From NCBI GenBank assembly GCA_046349595.1, contig JAXMCA010000001.1:2170001-2234000 (forward strand): DNA of 64,000 nucleotides, written 5' to 3'. The notes below the pieces were generated by a model that saw only the letters and a program-made list of their open reading frames with translations, did no database searches and was not told where the DNA came from. Below, piece by piece: positions 8,453-16,298 of this stretch. How positions within the stretch are numbered: the stretch's first letter is position 1; each line of letters begins with the position of its first letter. The translations under genes and the position numbers were made by a program. This DNA comes from JACRLW01 sp046349595 (GTDB lineage: Bacteria; Planctomycetota; UBA1135; UBA2386).

Positions 8453-9502
8453 ATGAAGCCCCAGAGCGTGACCCTGTCTCTTCTCCTCGCGTCCTTCGCC
8501 GCCGCACAGGCACCCCAGGTCGCGGTGTCGATCGGAATCCGTGAGACCGGCTTCGCCGGCCAGCCCTTCACCACGATCGGCGACAACGGCGCCACCACGG
8601 GTGGCATCGAGTGGATCAACCTCGACGGCCAGATGCTGACCCTCGACGGCACCTGGCAGTTCTTCAGCTTCAATCTCGCCAATGATCCCGTCACCGCGTT
8701 CGCCGGAGCGAGCGCGAACGGCGTCATCGAAGGCGGCTGGGGAACGCTCGAGCACATCCGCATCCTGAACAGCCAGGGCTACACCGGCCCCATCTCGCTG
8801 TGGATCGACGATGTGTCGAACACCATCACGCCGACCGGCGGCTCGCCGACCACCACGGTGTTCGGAACCTTCGACCCCTATGCGAACGGCGCCGAGGTGA
8901 TGTTCCAGGAGCCGTCGTTCTCCGGCTCGACCTCGGGCAACATCCTCGCCGGAAGCACGAGCGGGGTGGACAACTTCGTCGCGTCGCGCACGCCGTCCTG
9001 CCGCTGCGACTTCAGCTTCCTCGACGCCACCCCGACGCGCTGGGTGCGACTGACCACCTTCAACACGATCAGCCAGCGCAATCCGCTGGTGCGCTTCGAC
9101 CAGAGCAGCACGATCGGATTCTGGTTGCGCGGCGGCGTCCGCCAGCCCGATCTGGGCTCGCAGGGTCCGGGTGCCGCGATCGCCGAAATGGTCGGCACCG
9201 GCCTGAACCTCGGCCAGACCAGCACCTACTACGCGGGCAACATCGCCTCCGGCAATCCGGGCGCCTTCCTCCTCTCGCTGCCGAACAATCCGGACCTGGC
9301 GATCTTCGGCGGCAATCTGGTCTCCTTCGGCGGCCTGCTCGCAGCCGTCTCGGTGAGCGCCGATGCGAACGGCCGACTGGTGCTGCCCATCACGGGCTCC
9401 CCGGCACTCGTCGACGTCGTGATCCAGTCGGTGTTCTTCGACGCCGGCCAGCCGCAGCTGCTCACCTTCACCAATGCGGTGATGGCGCAGTTCGGTCGCT
9501 GA
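8453..9502 (+). CDS. Secreted protein with planctomycete-type C-terminal beta domain
   Basis: 349 residues with an N-terminal signal peptide (MKPQSVTLSLLLASFAAAQA, cleavage after AQA). The middle is Gly/Ser/Thr-rich and beta-like (FFSFNLANDP, RILNSQGYTGPISLWIDD), suggesting an extracellular lectin- or adhesin-like fold. The last 90 residues carry a motif also seen in the secreted proteins at 32256 and 43007: a LPNNPDLAIFG segment, an ADANGRLVLPI segment and a VFFDAGQPQLL segment. No catalytic residues recognised. The earlier in-frame codons (from 8351) are not signal-like, so ATG at 8453 is preferred. Confidence 0.7.
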   Translation: MKPQSVTLSLLLASFAAAQAPQVAVSIGIRETGFAGQPFTTIGDNGATTGGIEWINLDGQMLTLDGTWQFFSFNLANDPVTAFAGASANGVIEGGWGTLEHIRILNSQGYTGPISLWIDDVSNTITPTGGSPTTTVFGTFDPYANGAEVMFQEPSFSGSTSGNILAGSTSGVDNFVASRTPSCRCDFSFLDATPTRWVRLTTFNTISQRNPLVRFDQSSTIGFWLRGGVRQPDLGSQGPGAAIAEMVGTGLNLGQTSTYYAGNIASGNPGAFLLSLPNNPDLAIFGGNLVSFGGLLAAVSVSADANGRLVLPITGSPALVDVVIQSVFFDAGQPQLLTFTNAVMAQFGR

Positions 9503-9548
9503 TCCTTCCCACGCCGATCCGCGCATTCCTCGGATCGCGGATCGCCCC

Positions 9549-9570
9549 GCCCGGGTCCTTGGTCCCGGGC
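9549..9570. terminator. Hairpin between convergent genes
   Basis: GCCCGGG and CCCGGGC arms (7 bp) flank TCCTTGGT, in which CC/GG can extend the stem around a TT turn. It lies in the 92-bp gap between the convergent genes ending at 9502 (+) and 9595 (-), so it can serve both strands. There is no T-run, so whether it terminates intrinsically is uncertain. Confidence 0.5.
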
Positions 9571-9594
9571 AGGAACGCACACGGGCGACAACGC

Positions 9595-10002
9595 TCAGAT
9601 CGAACCGAGCAGCGCCCGCAGCTTCTCGATCACCGCGCGGAGCTGATCGCGCTCGCGCTCGAGCCCGCGCACGTGCTGCACGATCGCGTCGAGGCTGCCG
9701 AGACCGGCGCTGGTCTGCACCTTCGCCGGGCGACCGGGCTTGCGCCCGCGGCGCGCGACCGGAGCCTTCGCAGGCGCCGCATTCGCACGACCCTTCTTGG
9801 CGGTCTTCTTTGCCACGCGCGCGGCCTTCTTGCCGGCCTTCACGTGACCGAGGAGCAGCTGCGCGCGCCCGAAGACGATGGGGTAGATCTTGTGTCCGGC
9901 GGCCTTGCCGGCATCGCGGACTTCCGCGAAGGATGCGTCGCGCTTCTTCTCGAGGTATTCCTTGACGAAGGCGAAAGCGTCCTTGCCTTTCTGAGTAGCC
10001 AT
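9595..10002 (-). CDS. Basic AT-hook protein with C-terminal coiled coil, nucleoid-protein-like
   Basis: 135 residues in three parts. Residues 1-55 form an ordered helical domain (KDAFAFVKEYLEKKRDASFAE, then AGHKIYPIVFGRAQLLLG). Residues 55-95 are a Lys/Ala-rich histone-H1-like tail ending in RRGRKPGRPAK, which contains the GRP core of an AT-hook. Residues 105-135 are a coiled coil (IVQHVRGLERERDQLRAVIEKL). This suggests a DNA-bridging protein: minor-groove binding plus dimerisation. The N-terminal domain is not one I can name. The gene stands alone, convergent with the secreted protein. ATG at 10002 is well placed. Confidence 0.65.
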   Translation of the reverse strand: MATQKGKDAFAFVKEYLEKKRDASFAEVRDAGKAAGHKIYPIVFGRAQLLLGHVKAGKKAARVAKKTAKKGRANAAPAKAPVARRGRKPGRPAKVQTSAGLGSLDAIVQHVRGLERERDQLRAVIEKLRALLGSI

Positions 10003-10433
10003 AGGCGGCGCGTTATCGGCGATGCGCTATGCGGAATTCAAGCACGAACGGAGCGGGTGGAGCCCGTCAGGCGAGATCGGACGCCGCGGAAGCACTGCCG
10101 GAGCGACGGTGCGGGTGTGCTCGCCGCGTCACTTTGCTGCACGGCGGGAGCGCACTAGCATGTTCGCGCCGCTGCTGCGGCAAGCGACCATGACGATCCG
10201 CGAGACCCGCGCGGCCAGCATCGCGGTCGCGCCACGCGCGCGACGCCTCGGAAGGTGCGGATGCCGCCGTTGCGGCCTGCACCCGCCACCGCAGGACTGA
10301 CCCGTCCGCACCCCCCCTCGATCGGGGCGTCTCTGTGCCCTGCACAGACTTGCCCGCGCCATGCCGCGCGGAGCACTTCCTTCGACCCACGGCCCACGCC
10401 GTATCGGCAAGGTCCGCATCGCCTTCATTCCTG
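10003..10433. other. Gap of about 430 bp, nothing convincing
   Basis: Short open frames on both strands (for example 10160-10300 +) are Arg/Cys-rich and have no coding-like codon bias. The region must carry the promoters of the divergent genes at 10002 (-) and 10434 (+). A TAGCAT hexamer lies at about 10155-10160. Confidence 0.4.
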
Positions 10434-10622
10434 ATGACATCCTGCAAATCCTGCGGCCGGGCCTTCACGCCCGACTCCGCCGCATCCCCCACCCTCACGC
10501 TCTGTCCGACCTGCGCCGCGTCGAGTCGACGCTCGGCGACCCTGGTCCTCTCCCTGGTCCTGCTCGCGATGGTCGTCGCGATCGGTTTCATCTTCTACCG
10601 TGCCTTCAGCGCGGGTCGCTGA
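10434..10622 (+). CDS. Mini zinc-ribbon membrane protein
   Basis: 62 residues from ATG at 10434: a four-cysteine ribbon (CKSCG at residues 4-8, CPTC at 25-28) directly followed by one membrane segment (LVLSLVLLAMVVAIGFIFY). Earlier in-frame codons from 10335 are not protein-like. It is a reduced version of the zinc-ribbon plus membrane-helix layout at 16299 and 17733. Located 42 bp before the coiled-coil membrane protein and probably co-transcribed. Function unknown. Confidence 0.55.
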   Translation: MTSCKSCGRAFTPDSAASPTLTLCPTCAASSRRSATLVLSLVLLAMVVAIGFIFYRAFSAGR

Positions 10623-10664
10623 CCCCCCCCCGTCCCGCCATCCCTCCAAACCCCTCCCCCGAAC

Positions 10665-11969
10665 ATGACCGAGAAGCCCACGCCGCGCGCGCGGCGCACT
10701 CAGCAGCAGCAGCAGCAGCCGGGCGAACACGCGCCCCGCGAACACCACAGCCACCACACCAGGGAGAAGGAGGCGCGCAGCCGACGCAACGGCTGGATCG
10801 CCTTCGGCGGCCTCACCGTCTTCCTCCTGGTGCTGGTCCTCGTCGTCCTGAAGCAGAACTCCGACGCCGCGGCCAAGGAGAAGAAGATCGCCGATGACAG
10901 CGCTGCGCTGGTCGCAGAGATCCGCAAGCTGGACCTCGGCAAAGAGGACGATGCACGTACCGCGCTGAAGCGCATCGCGGAGAGCGCGGACAAGGAACTC
11001 ACGAGCGATGCCGCGCTGAGTGTCAAACAGAGCGGTGACGCCGCGAAGAACACCCTTCACCGGGTCGAGTCGCAGAAGGCGGTCCAGGCCGTGATGGACG
11101 AAGTCGCGGCGGCGCTCGCCGGCACCGGTCCGGCCCTCGATGCCGAAGGATTGAAGGCCCTGCAGAAGAAGCTCGCTTCGGTCGAGGCCAAGGCCCACGA
11201 GGCCGGAAAGGAATGGGCCGACAAGTGGGCTGCGAGCCACAAGAGCCTCGACCAGGGCGCCGCGACGATGCTGGTGACACGGGCACGCTCCGAGATCACC
11301 GCAGGTCATCCGGTCGCCGCGATCGCGCTGTTCGACAAGGCGGAGGAGGAGCTCGCATCGCTGCTCGAGACGGCGAAGAAGGGCAAGGACACCGAGGTCG
11401 TCAATGCCTGCACGAAGCAGAACCAGGAGATTGTGAAGGAGTCCGACACCCTGGCGGTGGCGACCTTCACGGCCGACGCGATTGCGAAGGCCCCCGCGCG
11501 TTCGCTGACCGACGCGACCAGCGTGCCGCTCTGGAAGCCGGCCCGCGACAGCGCGCTCAAGTTCAACGTCACGCCGCAGGCGCTCGAGCTCGAACAGGCG
11601 GCCGGCGGCAAGGGCGGCATGATCTCGCTGGTCGAGAAGGAGCCCTGGCGCAACTTCCGGCTCAGCTTCGACGCCAGCGTCGAGAAGGGTTCGGCCGTGC
11701 TGCTGTTCCGCGTGCGCGAGCACGCCGATCGCAAGCAGTGCGCCTCGATCACCCTCGGCGAAGGCCAGGACGTCGCGCCGACCGTGGGGTCGCCGATCCA
11801 CGTCGAGATCGACATGATCGGCAGCACCATGACGATCCGCTCCGGCGCCGATCACGCCGAGAAGACGGTCGATGCGCGCGGCAAGTCGCGACGCGGCGTC
11901 CTCTCGATCATGGTCGCGGCCGATTCGAAGCTGTCGCTCGCGAACCTCGCCGTGCGCAACCTCGACTGA
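10665..11969 (+). CDS. Membrane-anchored coiled-coil protein with beta-sandwich C-terminus
   Basis: 434 residues. The cytoplasmic N-terminus is basic and carries a Gln run (residues 13-18, from CAG repeats) and a His-rich patch. One membrane helix follows (WIAFGGLTVFLLVLVLVVL, about 44-62), then a long helical, Lys/Glu/Ala-rich exterior region, and from about residue 310 a beta domain (NFRLSFDASVEKGSAVLLFRV) that resembles the LamG-like/DUF1080 fold used for sugar binding. No enzyme residues recognised. The TGA stop is the first part of the structured repeat copy A, and the gene converges on uvrC. Confidence 0.65.
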   Translation: MTEKPTPRARRTQQQQQQPGEHAPREHHSHHTREKEARSRRNGWIAFGGLTVFLLVLVLVVLKQNSDAAAKEKKIADDSAALVAEIRKLDLGKEDDARTALKRIAESADKELTSDAALSVKQSGDAAKNTLHRVESQKAVQAVMDEVAAALAGTGPALDAEGLKALQKKLASVEAKAHEAGKEWADKWAASHKSLDQGAATMLVTRARSEITAGHPVAAIALFDKAEEELASLLETAKKGKDTEVVNACTKQNQEIVKESDTLAVATFTADAIAKAPARSLTDATSVPLWKPARDSALKFNVTPQALELEQAAGGKGGMISLVEKEPWRNFRLSFDASVEKGSAVLLFRVREHADRKQCASITLGEGQDVAPTVGSPIHVEIDMIGSTMTIRSGADHAEKTVDARGKSRRGVLSIMVAADSKLSLANLAVRNLD

Positions 11970-12215
11970 TCTACTACTCCGGAGGATTCGCGCGGCACGC
12001 GCGGATTCTCCGGAGCGGTAGATGCCAGCAGGACCGACAGCGCGGCCGAGTGCCTCGGGGTGCGGTGAGCGAAGCGAGCCGCACCCCTTCGGTTGCGGCG
12101 GGAGGCCGCGCTGTGAGCCTGAGACGAGATCCATGACACGGGCTCTCCGATGCTTGCTGGTGGCCGCATGCGCGGCCACGCAGAGCTCGAGAGACCAATT
12201 GCCTCTCGAGCTCTG
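11965..12215 (+). repeat. Structured convergent-intergenic repeat, copy A (full length)
   Basis: About 250 bp holding five successive hairpins between the convergent genes ending at 11969 (+) and 12229 (-). H1 (11969-12023) has 26-bp near-complementary arms beginning ATCTACTACTCCGGAGG and turning at GCAC. H2 (12038-12113) has CAGCGCGGCC/GGCCGCGCTG outer arms and a GGGGTGCGG/CCGCACCCC inner stem. H3 (12115-12145) is degenerate here. H4 (12160-12179) is GTGGCCGC-ATGC-GCGGCCAC. H5 (12182-12214) has perfect 12-bp arms, AGAGCTCGAGAG and its complement. The repeat begins CTGATCTAC, whose TGA is the stop codon of the upstream gene. Copies B and C share this start. Confidence 0.85.
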
Positions 12216-12228
12216 AGTGCCGCCGCGG

Positions 12229-14097
12229 TCAGTCCTCGGCGGTCGGCGGGTCCCCACCCCCGGCCGGCGGTGCCTGCAGCGCTGCATGGATGCGACGCGC
12301 GAGCTCCTCGGTGATGCCGGGGACATCGGCCAGCGCGGACGGCTCCGCTCCGCGCAGCGCCTCGACCGAACCGAAGCGCTGGAGCAGGGCCCGACGGCGC
12401 GCCGGCCCGATGCCTTCGATGTCGTCGAGAACGCTGGTCAGTCGCCCGCGCAACTTCCGATGAAAGGTGATCGCGAAGCGATGGGCTTCGTCGCGGGCGG
12501 CTGCGACCAGCAGCGTCTCGGGCGCCCCATCGTCGAGCGCGATCGGAGTGCTGCGCTGCGGCAGCACCAGGCGCTCGGAGGTGCGGATACGTTGGTCGCC
12601 GACGCCTCGCAACCGGCTCTTCGCGAGACCCACGATCGGCAGGTCGTTCCCGAGACCGAGAGCCGTTGCCGCGCGCCTTGCTGCCTGCAACTGTCCCTGA
12701 CCGCCGTCGACGATCAGCAGATCGGGGAGCAGGTCGTCGACCTCGCGGAGGCAACGCGCGAGGCTACGGCCGACGGCTTCCTCCATCGCGGCGAAGTCGT
12801 CGCCGGCGTGCGCCGCGCTGATGCGGAACCGGCGGTAGCCCGACTTCTCGGGGAGGCCGTCGACGAAGCACACGCGGGACGCCACCGTCTCGCGCCCCTG
12901 CGTGGTCGACACGTCCATGCAGTGGACCCGCGAGGGCGGCTCGGCGAGTTCGCACAGCTCCGCCAGCCTCTCGGCGGCATCACCACGCGCAGCGCTCTCC
13001 TCGCGGGCGAGCCTGGCGGAGAGACGCGCGTTGTCCATCGCCATCTCCAGGTGGCGGCGCGTCGTCCCGCGCTGCGGAACCCTGAGAGCCACCGGACCGC
13101 GCCGCTTCGCCGCGAGCCAATCCTCGAGGAGTCGCGGTTCGTCGGGCTCGACCGGGACCACCACCTCGGCCGGGACGAATCGATCGCCGTGGTACCAACG
13201 GGCGAGCACGTCGGCGAGCAGCAGTTCGTCGGGCAATGCGGAGGTGAGTTCGAATCGCCGCGCGCTCTCCAGTCGACCGGCGCGGAACATCAGCACGGCG
13301 ATCACGACCGCTCCCGCCTCGCCGTGGTGCACGCCGATCACGTCCTGGTCACCGGCGTCCTGCACCACGCTCTGCCCTTCCCCGATCCGTTCGAGCGCCT
13401 CGATCTGGGCCTTCATGGCCTGGGCGCGCTCGAACTCGAGCCGTTCGGCCGCGTCGCGCATGTCCTCGCGCAGCTTGCGCAGCAGGCCGCCGTGTCCGCC
13501 GCGCAGGATGTCCACGGCGCGTTCCAGGTGCGATGCGTAGTCCTCGCGGGTGATGCGTCCCACGCAGGGAGCAGGACAACGACCGATCTCGAACTTGATG
13601 CAGGGACGGCTGCGGTTGCGGAACACGCCGTCGCGACAGTCGCGAAGCGGCACCACCTTGTGCAGGAGACTCAACGTGCGACGCACCGACTTCGCCGACG
13701 CGAAGGGACCGAAGTACTCGGCGCCGTCGTCGCGGCGCGCCCGCACCAGCCGGAACCACGGCCACTCCTCGCGACGATCGAGGCGCAGCAGCAGGAAGGC
13801 CTTGTCGTCCTTGAGCTTGACGTTGTAGGCCGGTTTGCGCTTCTTGACGATCGTGTCCTCGAGCAGCAGCGCCTCCTGCTCGGTGCTGGTGGCGACGAAC
13901 TCCACGTCGACGGCGTCGCGCTCGAGGAAGCGCAGCATCCAGCGCCCGTCGCCGCCCGGCCGCAGGTACGAGCGCACGCGCGCCCGCAGATCGGCCGCTT
14001 TGCCGACGTAGAGCGCCCGCCCCTTCGCATCGAGGAAGACGTAGCAGCCGGGACCGGTCGGGAAGGCGGCGACCTTCTCGACGATCCGCGGGTGCAT
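12229..14097 (-). CDS. uvrC: Excinuclease ABC subunit C (UvrC)
   Basis: 622 residues, about the normal length. It makes the two incisions around bulky DNA lesions after UvrB loads. Domains in order: GIY-YIG nuclease (residues about 12-90, GCYVFLDAKGRALYVGKA), the Cys-containing segment (CIKFEIGRCPAPCVGRI, about 160-175), the UVR motif (LEFERAQAMKAQIEALE, about 210), the RNase H-like nuclease (CMDVSTTQGRETVAS and LLIVDGGQGQL), and a C-terminal helix-hairpin-helix pair (IEGIGPARRRALLQRFGS). ATG at 14097 follows uvrB after 26 bp, so the two genes form an operon in uvrB-uvrC order. The ORF stays open upstream to 15423, but that is a shadow of uvrB. Confidence 0.97.
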   Translation of the reverse strand: MHPRIVEKVAAFPTGPGCYVFLDAKGRALYVGKAADLRARVRSYLRPGGDGRWMLRFLERDAVDVEFVATSTEQEALLLEDTIVKKRKPAYNVKLKDDKAFLLLRLDRREEWPWFRLVRARRDDGAEYFGPFASAKSVRRTLSLLHKVVPLRDCRDGVFRNRSRPCIKFEIGRCPAPCVGRITREDYASHLERAVDILRGGHGGLLRKLREDMRDAAERLEFERAQAMKAQIEALERIGEGQSVVQDAGDQDVIGVHHGEAGAVVIAVLMFRAGRLESARRFELTSALPDELLLADVLARWYHGDRFVPAEVVVPVEPDEPRLLEDWLAAKRRGPVALRVPQRGTTRRHLEMAMDNARLSARLAREESAARGDAAERLAELCELAEPPSRVHCMDVSTTQGRETVASRVCFVDGLPEKSGYRRFRISAAHAGDDFAAMEEAVGRSLARCLREVDDLLPDLLIVDGGQGQLQAARRAATALGLGNDLPIVGLAKSRLRGVGDQRIRTSERLVLPQRSTPIALDDGAPETLLVAAARDEAHRFAITFHRKLRGRLTSVLDDIEGIGPARRRALLQRFGSVEALRGAEPSALADVPGITEELARRIHAALQAPPAGGGDPPTAED

Positions 14098-14123
14098 TGC
14101 CGAAGCCTTGCCGCGCGGGTCGG

Positions 14124-16205
14124 TCACAGCAGTTCGAGTTCCAGCTTCTCGATGCGGAAGATCTCGTCGCGCAGTCGCGCTGCCGTCTCGAACTCCAGCG
14201 ACTTGGCGGCATCGAGCATGCGCTTGCGCAGATCGGCGACGTGAACCGCGAGCTTCCGGCGATCCGCGAACAGCTCGGCGAGGTCGGCCGCACCCACCGA
14301 GGCCTGCACGGACGCCGTTTCCGCTGCCGCCGCCGCCTTCTGCGCGCGGCCCTTCTTGCCCCGCGTCGCCTTCGGCGCCGGAGCATCCGCCAGATCCTCG
14401 ACCGGCTGCAACAACTCGCGCACTGCCTTCACCACGGTGCGCGGCACGATGCCGTGCGCCTGGTTGTGCGCGACCTGGCGCGTGCGACGACGCTCCATCT
14501 CGTCCATCGCGCCGCGCATCGAGTCGGTGACCTTGTCGGCGTAGAGGATCACGCGACCGTCCACGTTGCGTGCCGCGCGACCGCAGGTCTGGATCAGCGA
14601 GGTCTTGCTGCGCAGGTAGCCCTCGCGGTCGGCGTCGAGCACCGCGACCAGCGTGACCTCCGGGAGATCGAGGCCCTCGCGCAGCAGGTTGATGCCGACC
14701 AGGCAATCGAAGACGCCGAGACGCAGGTCGCGGATCAGCGCGGTGCGTTCGAGGCTGTCGATGTCGGCGTGGAGGTAGCGGACCCGGACTCCCACGTCGC
14801 GGAAGTAGTCGGTCAGCTCCTCCGCCATGCGCTTGGTCAGGGTGGTGATCAACACGCGTTCGCTGCGCGCGGCCCGCGCACGCACCTCGCCGAGCACGTC
14901 GTCGACCTGGCCCTGCGCGGGACGCACCTCGACCGGGGGATCGATCAACCCCGTCGGCCGCACGACGAGCTCGGTCACGCGTTCGCCGCAACGGCGCAGC
15001 TCGTAGTCGCCGGGAGTCGCCGACACGTAGACGACCTGGCTCTGCAGCGCCTCGAACTCCTCGAAGTTCAGCGGCCGGTTGTCGATCGCCGACGGGAGCC
15101 GGAAGCCGTAGCGCACCAAGGTCTCCTTGCGTGCACGATCCCCGCGCCACATGCCGCCCGCCTGGGGGAGCGCCACGTGGCTCTCGTCGATGAACATCAG
15201 GAAGTCGCTCTGGAAGTAGTGCAGCAGCGTCTCGGGCGGCTGTCCGGCGAGACGACCGTCGAGGTGGCGCGAGTAGTTCTCGATGCCGTTGCACATGCCG
15301 GTCGCGCGCAGCATCTCCAGGTCGTGGCGGGTGCGCTGCTCCAGGCGCTGCCGCTCGAGCAGCATCTTCTTCTGCTCCAGCAGAGCGAGGTGCTCCTCGA
15401 GCTCCGCCTCGATCGATTCGCACGCAGCCATCAGACGCGACTGGGGCGCCACATAGTGGCTGGTCGGGTAGATCGAGACCTCGTCGAGCTCGCGCAGGAT
15501 GTCGCCGCGCAGCGGATCGACCACGGCGATCGTGTCGACCTCGTCCCCGAACAGCTCGATGCGGATCGCGTTCTGCTCCTCGTAGACCGGGAACACCTCG
15601 ATCACGTCACCGCGCACGCGGAAGCGACCCGGTGCGAACTCGTAGTTGTCGCGGCGATACTGGATCTGCGCGAGCGAACGCAGCAGCCGGTCGCGCACCA
15701 GCGTCTCGCCGCGCTTCACGCGCACCGACAGCTCGCGGTAGTTCTCCGGAGAACCGAGGCCGTAGATGCACGAGATCGAGGCGACGATCAGCACGTCGCG
15801 GCGCTCCATCAGCGACCTGGTCGCCGAGTTGCGCATGCGATCGATCGCCTCGTTGATCGTCGCATCCTTCTCGATGTACGTGTCGGTGGTCGGCACGTAC
15901 GCCTCCGGCTGGTAGTAGTCGTAATAGGAGACGAAGTACTCGACGGCGTTGTCGGGGAAGAAGGACTTGAACTCCGCGAACAACTGCGCGGCGAGCGTCT
16001 TGTTCGGCGCCAGCACCAGCGTGGGCCTCTGCAGCTCCTGCACCACGCGCGCCATCGTGAAGGTCTTGCCCGAGCCGGTGACGCCGAGCACCGTCGCATT
16101 CCGCTCCCCCTGCCGCAGCCAGCCGGTCACCGCCGCGATGGCCCCGGGCTGGTCTCCGGCCGGCTCCAGATCGCTCGCGAGGCGGAAGGGACGCGTGAGT
16201 TCCAT
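14124..16205 (-). CDS. uvrB: Excinuclease ABC subunit B (UvrB)
   Basis: 693 residues; DNA-damage-verifying helicase of nucleotide excision repair. Visible: Walker A GVTGSGKT (41-48), the beta-hairpin with YYDYYQPEAY (about 92-101), Walker B region FLMFIDESHVALPQ, the MWRGDRARKETLVRYGFRLP segment, helicase motifs (VVYVSATPGDYEL; QTCGRAARNVDGRV) and a C-terminal UVR domain (KSLEFETAARLRDEI) that contacts UvrC. An Ala/Lys-rich linker of about 30 residues precedes the UVR domain. Start ATG at 16205; the longer open frame upstream continues through a divergent gene and is not used. Divergent from the zinc-ribbon gene at 16299. Confidence 0.97.
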   Translation of the reverse strand: MELTRPFRLASDLEPAGDQPGAIAAVTGWLRQGERNATVLGVTGSGKTFTMARVVQELQRPTLVLAPNKTLAAQLFAEFKSFFPDNAVEYFVSYYDYYQPEAYVPTTDTYIEKDATINEAIDRMRNSATRSLMERRDVLIVASISCIYGLGSPENYRELSVRVKRGETLVRDRLLRSLAQIQYRRDNYEFAPGRFRVRGDVIEVFPVYEEQNAIRIELFGDEVDTIAVVDPLRGDILRELDEVSIYPTSHYVAPQSRLMAACESIEAELEEHLALLEQKKMLLERQRLEQRTRHDLEMLRATGMCNGIENYSRHLDGRLAGQPPETLLHYFQSDFLMFIDESHVALPQAGGMWRGDRARKETLVRYGFRLPSAIDNRPLNFEEFEALQSQVVYVSATPGDYELRRCGERVTELVVRPTGLIDPPVEVRPAQGQVDDVLGEVRARAARSERVLITTLTKRMAEELTDYFRDVGVRVRYLHADIDSLERTALIRDLRLGVFDCLVGINLLREGLDLPEVTLVAVLDADREGYLRSKTSLIQTCGRAARNVDGRVILYADKVTDSMRGAMDEMERRRTRQVAHNQAHGIVPRTVVKAVRELLQPVEDLADAPAPKATRGKKGRAQKAAAAAETASVQASVGAADLAELFADRRKLAVHVADLRKRMLDAAKSLEFETAARLRDEIFRIEKLELELL

Positions 16206-16298
16206 CGACGTCCATCGTGCCAGGGCCCGTCGCGGCGGGCGAGCCATCGGCCTCGCAGGCCGCCGCGAGGCTTTCCCCGGCCCTGTGCGCGGGCTACC

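Noticed and set aside
11965..12215. Integron attC site (structured element just behind a stop codon)
   Set aside because: No GTTRRRY core or complementary RYYYAAC box is present, the copies are nearly identical in arm sequence and lie between convergent genes; no integron integrase is seen in the window.
12133..12216. Annotating the 27-codon micro-ORF as a gene
   Set aside because: It lies inside hairpins, is open-ended in copy B and absent in copy C; kept only as a finding.
12229..15423. One protein of 1064 residues on the minus strand
   Set aside because: Only the part from 14097 is UvrC; the upstream extension is Arg/Pro-rich shadow sequence across uvrB.
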